Of a stretch of DNA of 64,000 nucleotides, positions 16,097 through 25,387 are shown piece after piece. Below the pieces are notes generated by a model. It did no database searches and was not told the DNA's origin. It was given only the letters and a program-made list of their open reading frames with translations. Within the stretch, counting starts at the first letter, position 1. Each line of letters opens with the position of its first letter. Source of the DNA: Lacinutrix sp. Hel_I_90 (lineage in GTDB: Bacteria > Bacteroidota > Bacteroidia > Flavobacteriales > Flavobacteriaceae); NCBI RefSeq assembly GCF_000934685.1, contig NZ_JYNQ01000001.1, positions 1,786,501-1,850,500 on the forward strand, in the 5' to 3' direction. Both the position numbers and the translations under genes were made by a program.

Positions 16097-17104
16097 ATGA
16101 AACGCAGACATTTTCTTAAAAACGCATCACTTACAAGTGTTGGCCTAGCCGTTGGAAGCACCTTAACGGGGTGTACTGATGCCGCTACAACCAAATCTAA
16201 AATTTCTGAAGAAAAACCACCCATGACTATGAACAAAAAACCCATTGCTATTTGTACCTGGGGATTTGTAGCTGCTAATGCAAAAGCAGGAGAAGCTCTA
16301 TCCAAAGGCATTACAGCTTTAGACGCTGCTATTGAAGGCGTTGCCATTGAAGAAGAAAACATAAAAAATACAACTGTTGGTAAAGGTGGTGCACCAGACC
16401 GAGAAGGCAATGTGACTTTAGATGCTTGTGTAATGGATAGTAATGGTGATTGTGGCGCAGTCGTTTGTGTTGAAAACATTACTAATGTTGCTGCCTTAGC
16501 AAAGCAGGTTATGACAGAAACACCACATGTTATGCTCGCTGGAGAAGGCGCTGAAGCATTTGCCTATTCACAAGGGTTTAAAAAAGAAAAACTGCTTACC
16601 GAAGCCTCTAAGAAAGCTTGGGAAGCTTGGTTAAAATCACCCGAGTATAAGCCCATAATAAATATAGAAAACCATGATACCATTGGCATGCTCACCATGG
16701 ATAACAATGGCGATATTGCCGGTACCTGTACAACTTCTGGTTTGTCTTATAAAATGAAAGGCCGCGTAGGCGATTCGCCAATTATAGGTTCAGGCTTGTT
16801 TATAGACAATACTATTGGCGGCGCAACGGCAACAGGCATGGGCGAAGAGGTAATGAAAACAGTTGGTAGTTTTTTAATTGTTGAACTCATGCGCAATGGG
16901 ATGTCTCCACAAGCCGCTTGTGAAGAAGCTGTAAATCGTATCGTTTCTAAAAATGACCGGTATAAAGATTTCCAGATCGCCTATATCGCCATGAATAAAG
17001 CTGGCGAAACGGGTGCCTATTGTATCCATGAAGGCTTTACCTATATGAAGTTTCAGGATGGGAAGAATGAAAACATACCTTCAGATTTTTACCATAAAAG
17101 CTAA
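16097..17104 (+). CDS. N4-(beta-N-acetylglucosaminyl)-L-asparaginase (glycosylasparaginase)
   Basis: 335 residues, close to the length of the periplasmic flavobacterial enzyme from Elizabethkingia. The N-terminus has twin arginines followed by a hydrophobic stretch and a lipobox-like TLTGC ending at Cys26, so it is exported (Tat-like) and possibly lipidated. It is an Ntn hydrolase: autocleavage before Thr195 in NHDTIGML creates the nucleophile; GRVGDSPIIGSG (222-233) and ATGMGE (245-250) are the substrate-binding loops. The N-terminal alpha chain carries GNVTLDACVMD. It hydrolyses the GlcNAc-Asn bond, the last step of N-glycoprotein breakdown, and so complements the GH92, GH2 and GH20 enzymes at 2-10 kb. 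Confidence 0.93.
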   Translation: MKRRHFLKNASLTSVGLAVGSTLTGCTDAATTKSKISEEKPPMTMNKKPIAICTWGFVAANAKAGEALSKGITALDAAIEGVAIEEENIKNTTVGKGGAPDREGNVTLDACVMDSNGDCGAVVCVENITNVAALAKQVMTETPHVMLAGEGAEAFAYSQGFKKEKLLTEASKKAWEAWLKSPEYKPIINIENHDTIGMLTMDNNGDIAGTCTTSGLSYKMKGRVGDSPIIGSGLFIDNTIGGATATGMGEEVMKTVGSFLIVELMRNGMSPQAACEEAVNRIVSKNDRYKDFQIAYIAMNKAGETGAYCIHEGFTYMKFQDGKNENIPSDFYHKS

Positions 17105-17274
17105 AAAAACAATGCGTTTTTTTAATAACTTTCTTTAATTCATGGTTCTTTAGTTTTTAAAGATATTGTAATTTGCATGCCGTCCGTTCGAGCACTATTA
17201 AGAAGCTATAGCTTTATAAAATTAGACTCTTCAAGAGTACTTAAAGGGACGCTATTAATATTTAAATTTCAAAA

Positions 17275-20130
17275 ATGTCAGACAACAAACGCGTCTTTTT
17301 AGTTGATGCCTACGCCTTAATTTTCCGCGGCTATTATGCCTTTATAAAGAACCCGAGAATTAATTCTAAGGGTCAGGATACCTCAGCCATAATGGGCTTT
17401 ATGAACTCACTTTTAGATGTTATTAAACGCGAGAGACCTAATCTTCTAGCCGTTTGTTTCGATAAAGGTGGCAGTAGTGATCGTGTAGAGCTATTCGAAG
17501 CTTATAAAGCCAATAGAGATGAAACACCAGAAGGTATCAAGACAGCCATTCCATACATTATGGATATTTTAAAGGCCATGCATATTCCCATTATGGTAAA
17601 AGACGGTTTTGAAGCCGATGATGTTATCGGCACCTTAGCAAAACAAGCGGAAAAAGAAGGCTTCCAAACCTTTATGGTAACCCCAGATAAGGATTTCGCA
17701 CAGTTAGTGAGCGAGAATATTTTTATGTATCGCCCTGTTTTTGGTGGTGGTTATGAAACTTGGGGCATCCCAGAAGTACAGAAAAAATTTGAGGTTACAG
17801 ACCCCTTGCAGGTCATTGACTTCTTAGGCATGATGGGTGATGCGTCTGATAATATCCCAGGACTACCCGGAGTGGGCGAGAAAACCGCAAAGAAATTTAT
17901 AGCCGAATTTGGCAGTATGGAAAACCTTTTAGCAAATACCGATAAGCTTAAAGGGAAAATGAAAGAAAAAATTGAAGCCAATGGTGAACTCGGATTACTC
18001 TCTAAAAAATTAGCCACTATTATGCTCGATGTTCCGGTGGAATTTCATGCTAAAGATTTTGAATTAGACCCACCAGACATAGAAAAAGTAACGGCCATTT
18101 TTCAGGAATTGGAGTTTAGGCGCTTGACTGATAATTTCATAAAAACCTTCACCTCAGGCAATGAGGCGACTTCAACACAAGCAACCAATGCTAAAGCTAC
18201 AGGTGACAGCCCAAAAGCGACACCTAAAGAAACCGCTGGTGCCGGTGCCGGACAATTTAGTTTGTTTGGAGGTGAAAGTCCTTCCGCAGAGGCTACAACA
18301 GAAAATACCTACGACAGAAAAACGCTAGCGACTACCTCACATTTTTACCAGAGTATCGCGCCAGGTATGGCCACAAAATTATTTATCAAAAACCTCATGA
18401 ATCAAACCAGTGTGTGTTTTGACACAGAAACCACAGGCTTAAATTCATTAACAGCAACACTCGTTGGTATCGCCTTTTCATGGGAAGTTGGGAAAGGTTT
18501 TTATCTGCCATTTCCAGAAGATCAAGACGAAGCTCAAGCGATTATAGAAGACTTACGTCCGTTTTTTGAAGCCGAGAACATTGAGAAAATAGGACAAAAT
18601 TTAAAATACGATATTAAAGTATTACACAAATACAACATTGTTGTTAAAGGCAAATTATTTGACACCATGTTAGCGCATTATTTAATCAATCCAGACATGC
18701 GCCACAATATGGATATTCTGGCAGAAACCTATTTAAATTACACCCCGGTGTCTATTACCGAACTCATTGGCAAAAAAGGCAAAAATCAATTATCGATGCG
18801 CGAGGTGCCTTTAGAAAAACAAACCGAATATGCGGTTGAAGATGCCGATATTACTTTACAGTTAAAAGAACATTTTACCAATGAATTAGGGGAGGCCAAC
18901 ACACAAAAACTCTTTGATGACATCGAGGTCCCTTTACTACGGGTTTTAGCAGCCATGGAATTAGAAGGGATTAATTTAGATGAAGCCTTTTTAAATTCTT
19001 TATCTGAAGCCCTCAACAACGATATTAAATCCTTAGAAACTAAGATTTATGACGTTGCTGGTGAGGAATTCAATATTGCTTCTCCAAAACAATTGGGGAT
19101 TATTTTATTTGAAAAATTAAAACTAGTAGCTAAACCTAAAAAGACCAAAACGGGTCAATATGCCACAGGCGAAGATATCTTATCCTATCTCGCAAAAGAC
19201 CATACCATTATTCGGGATATTTTAGAATATCGTGGGCTTGCCAAACTAAAAAGCACCTATGTAGATGCTTTACCAACACAAGTTGAACCTTTAACAGGTC
19301 GTGTACACACCGATTACATGCAAACCGTTGCGGCTACAGGGCGCTTAAGCAGTAACAACCCGAATTTGCAAAACATTCCTATTCGTACCGAGCGTGGGCG
19401 ACAGGTGCGTAAAGCGTTTGTTCCACGAGACGAAAACTATCTTTTACTGGCTGCCGATTACTCGCAAATAGAACTGCGTATTATCGCCGCACTAAGTAAA
19501 GAGGAAACCATGATAGAAGCCTTTAAAAATGGCGAAGACATTCACGCTAGTACCGCCGCGAAAGTATTTGGTGTGCCTTTACAAGAGGTGACCCGCGAGC
19601 AACGTAGTAATGCTAAAACAGTAAACTTCGGGATTATCTATGGCGTGTCTGCTTTTGGATTGAGTAATCAAACCGATTTATCGCGCGGTGAAGCCAAAGA
19701 ACTCATAGACACCTATTACGAAACCTACCCAAAACTAAGAGCTTATATGGCTGAGCAAGTCGATTTTGCCCGCGACAATGGCTATGTGCAAACGGTTTTA
19801 GGTCGCCGTCGTTATTTAAAAGATATTAATTCACGAAATGCTGTGGTGCGCGGTGCTGCAGAACGTAATGCCGTAAACGCACCCATTCAAGGGAGTGCTG
19901 CCGATATTATTAAAATCGCCATGATTAATATCTTCAATAAGTTAGAAGCAGGGAATTACAAAACTAAAATGCTCTTACAAGTGCATGATGAACTGGTATT
20001 TGATGTATACAAACCAGAGTTAGAGACCATGAAAACACTCATTAAAACCGAAATGGAAAATGCTTTTAAAATGGAGGTGCCATTAGATGTTGAAGTCGAT
20101 ACCGGTTTGAATTGGCTGGAGGCGCATTAA
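17275..20130 (+). CDS. polA: DNA polymerase I
   Basis: 951 residues, typical for Bacteroidota PolA. The 5'-3' exonuclease domain (about 1-290) has LVDAYALIFRGYYAF, FEADDVIG, DKDFAQLV and the helix-hairpin-helix LPGVGEKTA. A low-complexity Ala/Thr/Gly linker (about 295-345) follows. The 3'-5' proofreading domain keeps its catalytic motifs, starting with DTETTG near residue 383. The polymerase domain has TGRLSSNNPNLQNIPIR, motif A DYSQIELRI (about 729), motif B RSNAKTVNFGIIYG and motif C VHDELVF. All three activities should be present. Replication repair and primer removal in the cytoplasm. A Nudix gene follows after 8 bases. Confidence 0.98.
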   Translation: MSDNKRVFLVDAYALIFRGYYAFIKNPRINSKGQDTSAIMGFMNSLLDVIKRERPNLLAVCFDKGGSSDRVELFEAYKANRDETPEGIKTAIPYIMDILKAMHIPIMVKDGFEADDVIGTLAKQAEKEGFQTFMVTPDKDFAQLVSENIFMYRPVFGGGYETWGIPEVQKKFEVTDPLQVIDFLGMMGDASDNIPGLPGVGEKTAKKFIAEFGSMENLLANTDKLKGKMKEKIEANGELGLLSKKLATIMLDVPVEFHAKDFELDPPDIEKVTAIFQELEFRRLTDNFIKTFTSGNEATSTQATNAKATGDSPKATPKETAGAGAGQFSLFGGESPSAEATTENTYDRKTLATTSHFYQSIAPGMATKLFIKNLMNQTSVCFDTETTGLNSLTATLVGIAFSWEVGKGFYLPFPEDQDEAQAIIEDLRPFFEAENIEKIGQNLKYDIKVLHKYNIVVKGKLFDTMLAHYLINPDMRHNMDILAETYLNYTPVSITELIGKKGKNQLSMREVPLEKQTEYAVEDADITLQLKEHFTNELGEANTQKLFDDIEVPLLRVLAAMELEGINLDEAFLNSLSEALNNDIKSLETKIYDVAGEEFNIASPKQLGIILFEKLKLVAKPKKTKTGQYATGEDILSYLAKDHTIIRDILEYRGLAKLKSTYVDALPTQVEPLTGRVHTDYMQTVAATGRLSSNNPNLQNIPIRTERGRQVRKAFVPRDENYLLLAADYSQIELRIIAALSKEETMIEAFKNGEDIHASTAAKVFGVPLQEVTREQRSNAKTVNFGIIYGVSAFGLSNQTDLSRGEAKELIDTYYETYPKLRAYMAEQVDFARDNGYVQTVLGRRRYLKDINSRNAVVRGAAERNAVNAPIQGSAADIIKIAMINIFNKLEAGNYKTKMLLQVHDELVFDVYKPELETMKTLIKTEMENAFKMEVPLDVEVDTGLNWLEAH

Positions 20131-20138
20131 ATTTAGGT

Positions 20139-20537
20139 ATGAAAAAGATTGAAGTTGTAGCGGCTATAATATATTTTAATGACGAAATTTTTTGTGTTCA
20201 AAGACCTACAAATAAGCGAAGTTATATTTCAGAAAAATTTGAATTTCCTGGAGGAAAGATTGAAAAAGGAGAGTCAAAAGAAGAAGCTTTAAAAAGAGAG
20301 CTTATCGAGGAATTAAATTTTATTCCTACTAAAATTGATGATCTGTTTTTAACTGTTGTTCATGAATATCCTGACTTTGAATTAACAATGCATAGTTTTA
20401 AATGCTATTCTGAAACCAAAAACATTCAATTGAATGAACATACTTCTTATAAATGGTTAACTTTAAAAAACCTAATCAAACTTGATTGGGCAGCTGCAGA
20501 TATTCCTATAGTTAATAGATTAATTAAGAATGAGTAA
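20139..20537 (+). CDS. Nudix hydrolase, MutT/8-oxo-dGTP diphosphatase type
   Basis: 132 residues from the ATG at 20139; the frame is open from 20112 inside polA, but MKKIEVVAAIIYFNDEIF is the normal MutT start. The Nudix box is complete, from GGKIEKGES through REL(I)EEL, with the metal-binding RELIEEL. The short MutT-like form and position directly behind polA fit sanitation of oxidised nucleotides, though (d)CTP or other substrates cannot be excluded. Probably cotranscribed with polA. Confidence 0.88.
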   Translation: MKKIEVVAAIIYFNDEIFCVQRPTNKRSYISEKFEFPGGKIEKGESKEEALKRELIEELNFIPTKIDDLFLTVVHEYPDFELTMHSFKCYSETKNIQLNEHTSYKWLTLKNLIKLDWAAADIPIVNRLIKNE

Positions 20538-20774
20538 ATCATTAAATTAGCCCCTAATAATTTCGGAATGATATTTTAAATTTAAAAACTAATCTATTTA
20601 AGATATGAAATAGCTAGTGCATTTATGCACACAAGAACAACGATACACAAACTAAAAAATGACCCGTAATCGCTTAAACTTGATAGGCCAATCATCGTCC
20701 TTAATATAAAGACCTTTTTTAGCAAGTCCCATATTTTTAGTATTTTACAAAGAACTTTAAAGCTCCTTTTAGAT

Positions 20775-22220
20775 ATGCTAATCAAATCTCCATTGTTTAA
20801 AGTACCCTATGTGTTATTAGTTCTGATTCTGTTTAATTGTGAGCAAGCTAAAAAAGACATGACCTCTATTTCTAATGAACAGCCCAGAGTTCTTCGTGAT
20901 TTAGAGGCTATTAAAAAAGACGGCAAACTTAAAGCCCTTACCGTTTATAGCGCTACCAGCTATTTTCTATATAGGGGGCAACCCATGGGCTATGAGTACG
21001 AATTACTTAAACGGTTTGCTAAACATTTAGACCTCGAATTGGAGATGGTTGTGGTTAAAGACCTGGATGAATTAATTACCAAACTCAATGAAGGAGAAGG
21101 TGATATATTGGCTCACGGACTCGCTATTACGGCAAACCGTAAAACAGCGGTAGCCTTTACAAACTATTTGTATCTCACGAAACAGGTCTTGGTTCAAAAA
21201 AAACCAGACCACTGGCGCACCATGCATTGGCACACATTGGAAAATGCACTAATACAAGATGCTATAGAACTATTACAAGACACGGTATCCATTCGTAAGG
21301 GTTCTTCCTACAGTGAGCGTATTGCAAATCTTAGCGAGGAACTCGGCGGCCGCATTACTATAAATCAACTCTCGGGAGAAATGGCTACAGACGAAATTAT
21401 TAGGGAGGTTGCAAAAGGAAATATTAAATATACCGTTGCAGATAATAATATTGCCAAAATAATGGCTTCCTATTATCCTATTTTAGATATTGACGTGCCT
21501 GTCAGTTTTTCACAACGCATTGGATGGGCAACGCGCAAAAACTCGCCTAAATTACTACAAACCACAAACTTATGGCTAGAGGACATTAAAAAGCAAGTAG
21601 ACTACAATGTGATTTATAACAAATACTTTAAAAATAAAAAGGATTTTAGACGCCGTATAAAAAGTGACTTCTACAGTTTAAACAATGAAGAAATTAGTCC
21701 TTACGATACGCTTATTCAAAAACACGCTAAAAAAATTGATTGGGATTGGCGACTTGTGGCCTCCCTAATTTATCAAGAATCCAGATTTGACCCGGACAAC
21801 AGCTCTTGGGCCAATGCTAAAGGCTTGATGCAATTAATGCCTCAAACGGCCGCAGAACTCGGTGTTCAAGATCGCAGTGATCCACAAGAAAGTATTAGAG
21901 GCGGCACCAAATACCTTAACCAGATTTGGGGAAATTTCGAAACCGTTAAAGACACTATTCAACGTACCAAATTTACGATGGCCGCTTATAATTGTGGGCT
22001 CTACCACGTTAAAGATGCTCAAAATCTCGCAACCGAAAGAGGTCTAGACGCCACCGTTTGGGATAATAATGTGGAAGATATGATCCTGGCCTTAAGTCAT
22101 CCCAAGAACTATAATAACCCAATTATAAAGTATGGTTATGTGAGAGGTGCAGAACCCTATAATTACGTCAATCAAATTTTTGAACGCTATGCGCATTACA
22201 CCCAATTTATTGCGGAGTAA
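20775..22220 (+). CDS. MltF-type membrane-bound lytic murein transglycosylase, lipoprotein
   Basis: 481 residues. Lipoprotein signal with Cys22 in LILFNC. The first domain (about 45-295) is a solute-binding-protein family 3 fold (LKALTVYSATSYFLYRGQPMG, then GYEYELLKRFA). The second (about 315-480) is a lysozyme-like SLT domain with the catalytic Glu near 335 in YQESRFDP, followed by WANAKGLMQLMP, GGTKYL and AAYNCG. This two-domain order defines MltF. It cleaves peptidoglycan in the periplasm, with the N-terminal domain acting as a muropeptide-sensing regulator in characterised relatives. The 237 bases upstream hold no convincing gene. Confidence 0.93.
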   Translation: MLIKSPLFKVPYVLLVLILFNCEQAKKDMTSISNEQPRVLRDLEAIKKDGKLKALTVYSATSYFLYRGQPMGYEYELLKRFAKHLDLELEMVVVKDLDELITKLNEGEGDILAHGLAITANRKTAVAFTNYLYLTKQVLVQKKPDHWRTMHWHTLENALIQDAIELLQDTVSIRKGSSYSERIANLSEELGGRITINQLSGEMATDEIIREVAKGNIKYTVADNNIAKIMASYYPILDIDVPVSFSQRIGWATRKNSPKLLQTTNLWLEDIKKQVDYNVIYNKYFKNKKDFRRRIKSDFYSLNNEEISPYDTLIQKHAKKIDWDWRLVASLIYQESRFDPDNSSWANAKGLMQLMPQTAAELGVQDRSDPQESIRGGTKYLNQIWGNFETVKDTIQRTKFTMAAYNCGLYHVKDAQNLATERGLDATVWDNNVEDMILALSHPKNYNNPIIKYGYVRGAEPYNYVNQIFERYAHYTQFIAE

Positions 22221-22462
22221 TAATTTGAAAGCAAAAGAGACAACGCTCTAAATATACTGTTATTACCAGAGAACAAGAAAGCATCGAAAAACCTATAGCA
22301 TTAACTAGACGGTATATAACCCACCTGCCAATAACTGGTTAACTATTAAGATAGGATAACCTAAAAAATGGACGAGATTAAACGAAATAAGCACATCATA
22401 TAATTATTTAAGCTAATACAGGTCTGATTTATAGTGTAATTTGTATCTTATAAATTAACATT

Positions 22463-22612
22463 ATGATTGCTACAAAACTATTAGGATTGTCAACACTATT
22501 AACAAAGAGTAAAAAAATTAAAATAGCTATTCTAACTTTTGAAATCGGTGTGTTGCTATACGCTATTGGTCAAAGTAAAAAAGAACAAAGAAACAAACGG
22601 CTTCAGGAATAA
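22463..22612 (+). CDS. small membrane protein, 49 residues (paralogue A)
   Basis: ATG at 22463, TAA at 22610-22612. A short polar N-terminus (MIATKLLGLSTLLTKSKK) leads to one hydrophobic helix (about residues 19-36, IKIAILTFEIGVLLYAIG) and a basic tail (KKEQRNKRLQE). The next small frame at 22752 has the same plan with clear identity: MI-TKLL-L---LTKSK, then a helix ending E-VLLYA. Two conserved copies side by side argue that both are real. No known family. A rho-independent terminator follows at 22645. The 242 bases before it (22221-22462) show nothing else recognisable. Confidence 0.65.
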   Translation: MIATKLLGLSTLLTKSKKIKIAILTFEIGVLLYAIGQSKKEQRNKRLQE

Positions 22613-22644
22613 GCATTATACTTTAAATAAAACGACACTAGCGC

Positions 22645-22668
22645 CAGGAGCAAAAGCACTCCTGTTTT
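22645..22668 (+). terminator. intrinsic terminator after small membrane protein A
   Basis: CAGGAG (22645-22650) pairs with CTCCTG (22659-22664) around an 8-base loop, followed by TTTT. Confidence 0.6.
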
Positions 22669-22751
22669 AAAATATTTAGTACGCTTGTAATTGGATACAC
22701 CAGTAAATATTACTGAGTATGTTTCTTATTTGCACCCTATAAAATGAAATT

Positions 22752-22910
22752 ATGATCCTAACAAAACTATTAACTTTAAATGGCACTTTAACTAAAAGCA
22801 AAGCCATTACCATTATAATTTTACTTCTAGAAATAGCTGTTCTATTATATGCTCTGGAAGAAGCCGAGGCAGAAGAAAATAATACAATTGATTTAGAAGA
22901 CTATAATTAG
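22752..22910 (+). CDS. small membrane protein, 52 residues (paralogue B)
   Basis: ATG at 22752, TAG at 22908-22910. Same layout as the frame at 22463: MILTKLL start, LTKSKA junction, one hydrophobic helix (about 19-35) ending VLLYAL. The tail differs: it is strongly acidic (EEAEAEEN, then DLEDYN), whereas copy A ends basic. The opposite charge of the tails could let the two pair, which is only a guess. The flanking region up to 23051 holds just the promoter of the next gene. Confidence 0.65.
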   Translation: MILTKLLTLNGTLTKSKAITIIILLLEIAVLLYALEEAEAEENNTIDLEDYN

Positions 22911-23016
22911 TTATGGGTTTTAATTAAAGAGACGGAACTTTATTGAGCTTAAGGCGCTCTAACAAAAAACACTATAACTATTTAAATTAAAAGCTTTATT
23001 TCCTGTTCAATTATTG

Positions 23017-23024
23017 TAAATTTG
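23017..23024 (+). promoter_or_regulatory. -7 promoter element at the start of the glycan locus
   Basis: TAAATTTG matches TAnnTTTG exactly, 28 bases before the TTG start at 23052. The region 18-20 bases upstream has CTTTA rather than a clean TTTG. It would place transcription start near 23030 with a leader of about 20 bases. Confidence 0.5.
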
Positions 23025-23051
23025 ATTGATTGAATCAATTTCCAGTATAAC

Positions 23052-23945
23052 TTGAAAGCCTTAAAACCTATACTCTATTATTCTATTTTTAATCACCCTT
23101 TAACAAAAGAGGAAATTTTTCTTTACTCCCAATCTCAAAATAGAGCGTTAATAGAGAATGAAATTAAAGTGCTTCAAAAAATAGAATCCTTAAAAGAGCA
23201 CAATGGCTTTTATATTTATAATAACGATTTTAAAATTGCAGAACGCAGGCTAGCTAGTAATAGAAACGCAAAACTAATTATGCCTAAAGCATTAAAAAGA
23301 GCGCACTTTATTTCCAAGTTCCCCTATGTTAAAAGTGTTAGTATTTCTGGAGCATTGTCTAAAGGAGCCTATGACGACGAGGGGGATATAGACTTTTTTA
23401 TAATCACAACACCCAACCGTTTATGGGTAGCGCGAACGTCTCTTATTCTTTATAAAAAAATATTCCTACTAAACTCTAAAAAATATTTTTGTGTCAATTA
23501 TTTTATTAGCACAAATCATTTGGAGATTTCTGAACAAAATTTGTTCACGGCAACGGAGTTGGCCACGCTAATTCCTGTAACTGGAAAAAAAACATACACT
23601 GATTTTTTAGCAAACAACACTTGGGTAAAAAAACATTTCCCTAACATGAATTTCAGAAAAGTAGATAATATTAAAGACGTGAAACCTTTTATGGTCTCAA
23701 AGCTTCTGGAAGCTGTGTTTAATTCAAGTTTAGGGAATTTTGTAGACCATTATTGTAGAAAAATGACACTTAAACGCTGGACCTCTAAATTTAGCAATTT
23801 AGAAAAAGAGCAATTTGAAATTGCTTTAAAATCTACAAAATCAGTGAGTAAACATCATCCTCAAAATTTTCAAAAAAAAGTTATTGAAGCCTACGAACAA
23901 AAATGTCAAGAGTTTGAAGCGAAACATAACATAAAATGCAATTAA
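23052..23945 (+). CDS. minimal nucleotidyltransferase-fold protein
   Basis: 297 residues. A TGA at 23031-23033 in frame and the promoter at 23017 force the start into a short interval where TTG at 23052 is the only usual start codon. The first ~80 residues look like a winged-helix domain (NHPLTKEEIFLYSQ). The core has the MNT-type pattern SGALSKGAYDDEGDIDFFI (about 99-117), with the GS-like loop and D-x-D metal pair. The rest is helical. Related proteins open or sit within glycan loci in Bacteroidota, but the acceptor and nucleotide are unknown. It ends two bases before the first radical SAM gene. Confidence 0.7.
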   Translation: MKALKPILYYSIFNHPLTKEEIFLYSQSQNRALIENEIKVLQKIESLKEHNGFYIYNNDFKIAERRLASNRNAKLIMPKALKRAHFISKFPYVKSVSISGALSKGAYDDEGDIDFFIITTPNRLWVARTSLILYKKIFLLNSKKYFCVNYFISTNHLEISEQNLFTATELATLIPVTGKKTYTDFLANNTWVKKHFPNMNFRKVDNIKDVKPFMVSKLLEAVFNSSLGNFVDHYCRKMTLKRWTSKFSNLEKEQFEIALKSTKSVSKHHPQNFQKKVIEAYEQKCQEFEAKHNIKCN

Positions 23946-23946
23946 A

Positions 23947-25380
23947 ATGGTAGATGTTCTTTTTTCACATTCTTATTTTTATAAATTTGATAAAAAGCAA
24001 TGGGCCAACAAAATGCCTTTTCCGCCATTAGGCACCATTTATGCAGCTGCTTATTTAAGAGCGCACCAGTATTCTGTTGCGTTACATGACACAGCACTTT
24101 TAGACGACCCACAACATGTTTTAGAGATATTAAAGCAGAAAAAGCCGCGCTTTTTCGTGCTGTATGATGATGGCTTTAATTATCTCACGAAAATGTGTTT
24201 AACCACCATGCGTGATGCTGCGTTTGAGATGATTAAAATTGCTAAAAATTTAGAGTGTACTGTTATTGTATGCAGTTCCGATTCTACAGATCATTATGAA
24301 AAATATCTAGCTGCCGGAGCCGATTTTATTATTCAAGGCGAAGGTGAAATTAGTTTGAAAGAATTAATTGATACGCTAACTAACGATGAGGATCCAACAG
24401 CTATAAAAGGGCTCGTTTTTGAAAAAGATGGTGAAATTATTAAAAATCAAAAACATCCTGTATTACGCGATTTAGATGAACTCCCGATGCCTGCCTGGGA
24501 CTTAATAGATATCAATTCATACAGGAAGGTTTGGACAAGTGGCGGAAATGAATTTACTTTAAACATCGCCACAACACGTGGTTGTCCGTTTAAATGCAAC
24601 TGGTGTGCAAAACCAATTTATGGAAATAGATATAATTCTCACTCGCCAGAATACATTACTAAACACCTGAAACACTTAAAAGAAACCTACGGTGTAAGCC
24701 GTTTTTGGATGTGTGATGATATTTTTGGATTAAAACCGAATTGGGTTCAACATTTTAATGCTGAACTCAAAAAAGAAAAACTTTCAATTTCCTATTATAT
24801 TCAGAGTCGCGTCGATTTGTTGTTAAAAGAAGACACCATTGATGCCTTAGCAGAAAGTGGTCTAAAAGAAGTTTGGGTGGGTGCCGAAAGTGGTTCTCAA
24901 GCGGTTTTAGATGCTATGGACAAAGAAACTTCTGTAGCGCAAATTTACGAAGCTACCCATTTACTAAAAGAGAAAAATATACGTGTCGCGTTCTTTATTC
25001 AATTTGGATATTTAGAGGAAACCAAAGAAGATATAGACCAAACCATACAAATGATTAAAGAACTAATTCCTGATAATATTGGTATCTCCGTTTCTTATCC
25101 TTTACCTGGTACTAAATTTTATGATAAAGTAAAAGACGATTTACAATTAAAAGCCAATTGGACGGATTCTGATGACTTAGCCATGTTATTTAAAGGCACT
25201 TTTAGCGCTGAGTTCTACAGGAAATTGCAACGTTACGTTCATAAAGAATATCGCAAAAGTCAAGGGATTCATAATTTAAAGCAGTTCAATATTAGCCAAT
25301 TCAAATCGATACTTAAATTAACGTACTATTTACCAAGTGCCTTCTATGACAAACTGCTTTTAAAAAAGTTAGCGAAATAA
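23947..25380 (+). CDS. B12-binding-type radical SAM enzyme (1)
   Basis: 477 residues. An N-terminal cobalamin-binding-like Rossmann domain (about 1-145; PPLGTIYAAAYLR, then IIQGEGE) lacks the classical DxHxxG, as is common in this class. The radical SAM barrel carries the cluster cysteines C213, C217 and C220 in GCPFKCNWC, followed by WMCDDIFG and WVGAESGSQ. These enzymes cleave S-adenosylmethionine and typically methylate or rearrange unactivated carbons. It is paralogous to the enzyme at 27155 (shared AESGSQ, DAMD and C-terminal features). Two methyltransferase genes follow directly. Confidence 0.88.
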   Translation: MVDVLFSHSYFYKFDKKQWANKMPFPPLGTIYAAAYLRAHQYSVALHDTALLDDPQHVLEILKQKKPRFFVLYDDGFNYLTKMCLTTMRDAAFEMIKIAKNLECTVIVCSSDSTDHYEKYLAAGADFIIQGEGEISLKELIDTLTNDEDPTAIKGLVFEKDGEIIKNQKHPVLRDLDELPMPAWDLIDINSYRKVWTSGGNEFTLNIATTRGCPFKCNWCAKPIYGNRYNSHSPEYITKHLKHLKETYGVSRFWMCDDIFGLKPNWVQHFNAELKKEKLSISYYIQSRVDLLLKEDTIDALAESGLKEVWVGAESGSQAVLDAMDKETSVAQIYEATHLLKEKNIRVAFFIQFGYLEETKEDIDQTIQMIKELIPDNIGISVSYPLPGTKFYDKVKDDLQLKANWTDSDDLAMLFKGTFSAEFYRKLQRYVHKEYRKSQGIHNLKQFNISQFKSILKLTYYLPSAFYDKLLLKKLAK

Positions 25381-25387
25381 AAGTGTC

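Noticed and set aside
16051-16479. Antisense ORF of 142 residues over the glycosylasparaginase
   Set aside because: Frame shadow of a well-supported gene; composition (Ser/Ala/Pro rich) is typical of antisense reading.
20594-20785. Minus-strand ORF of 63 residues between the Nudix gene and mltF
   Set aside because: It overlaps the mltF start by 11 bases, has no conserved motif or promoter, and its hydrophobic end could come from AT-rich sequence. I could not find support for it as a gene.
22911-23016. Small RNA or tRNA in the gap before the glycan locus
   Set aside because: No cloverleaf, conserved T-loop (GGTTCGAATCC) or CCA-like end was found here or in other gaps.
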